Shown piece by piece: positions 6,111-6,263 of a DNA stretch of 6,263 bases. The position numbers and the translations under genes are program-made. Source of the DNA: Bradyrhizobium sp. (lineage in GTDB: Bacteria > Pseudomonadota > Alphaproteobacteria > Rhizobiales > Xanthobacteraceae); assembly GCA_028290165.1 (NCBI GenBank), contig JAQGKJ010000580.1:1-6263 (forward strand). Reading direction: 5' to 3'. Within the stretch, counting starts at the first letter, position 1, and each line of letters begins with the position of its first letter. Under the pieces are notes generated by a model, which worked only from the letters and a program-made list of their open reading frames with translations, made no database searches and was not told where the DNA came from.

Positions 6111-6263
6111 ATGGCCAAACGCCCCACCCTCACTACCGACAGCGGCATGCCGGTCGCCGACAACCAGAACAGCATCACGGCGGGTCCGCGCGGCCCGGTG
6201 CTGATGCAGGACTTCGTTCTGTTCGAGAAGCTTGCCCGCCAGAACCGCGAGCGCATTCCCGAA
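6111..6263 (+). CDS. Catalase (monofunctional haem type), N-terminal part only
   Basis: The first 51 codons are present and the gene continues past the window end. The protein opens [19 protein letters not shown], then [32 protein letters not shown]. This is the N-terminal arm of haem catalases: the DNQNSLTAGPRGP block followed by FEKLAHFNRERIPE. Catalase breaks down hydrogen peroxide to water and oxygen. The catalytic histidine normally follows shortly after RERIPERVVHAKG, so it lies just beyond the edge and cannot be checked. The residues in view suit the small-subunit KatA-like clade better than large-subunit KatE enzymes, but this is not certain, so no symbol is given. The start is supported by AGGAA seven bases upstream. 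Confidence 0.92.
   Translation, partial: MAKRPTLTTDSGMPVADNQNSITAGPRGPVLMQDFVLFEKLARQNRERIPE

Noticed and set aside
1..6263. CRISPR array, tRNA/rRNA gene, insertion sequence or prophage
   Set aside because: No repeat array, RNA gene, transposase or terminal inverted repeats were seen, and all genes look chromosomal and of even composition.

Overview
The window is GC-rich, densely coded and behaves like an ordinary chromosomal segment of an alphaproteobacterium. Protein style and an intergenic palindrome point to the Bradyrhizobium/Rhodopseudomonas group (Nitrobacteraceae). That assignment rests on recognition, not on a search.

Layout: (1) bases 1-869 (+) are the 3' part of hflX, a ribosome-associated GTPase whose start lies upstream of the window. 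(2) A short palindrome at 877-895 separates it from the convergent mazG (910-1725, -), a nucleoside triphosphate pyrophosphohydrolase. (3) A 145-base divergent intergenic region with a 10-bp inverted repeat leads to queC (1871-2581, +), the preQ0 synthase of 7-deazaguanine/queuosine synthesis. (4) Convergent to queC is a compact three-gene minus-strand operon, read from 4284 down to 2622. It encodes nitrile hydratase alpha (cobalt-type CTLCSC metal site and a histidine-rich N-terminus), nitrile hydratase beta (GTG start) and the small nitrile hydratase accessory protein. Both junctions are 4-base stop/start overlaps (GTGA, ATGA) with good Shine-Dalgarno sequences inside the preceding gene. (5) Divergent from the operon are a DJ-1/PfpI-family protein (4448-5008, +) and a crotonase-superfamily protein (GTG start, 5088-5894, +) that appears to lack one of the two classical hydratase glutamates. 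(6) After a 216-base gap, the first 51 codons of a catalase (6111 onward, +) run off the window end.

The three nitrile hydratase genes form one functional unit: alpha binds cobalt and carries the catalytic cysteines, beta completes the active site, and the accessory protein delivers cobalt or assembles the enzyme. Together they would convert nitriles to amides. No amidase, aldoxime dehydratase or cobalt transporter is in view. The housekeeping genes hflX, mazG and queC have no evident functional link to it. I did not find an undescribed system. The points most worth a second look are the histidine-rich alpha N-terminus, the palindrome just upstream of the alpha gene, and the altered crotonase active site.
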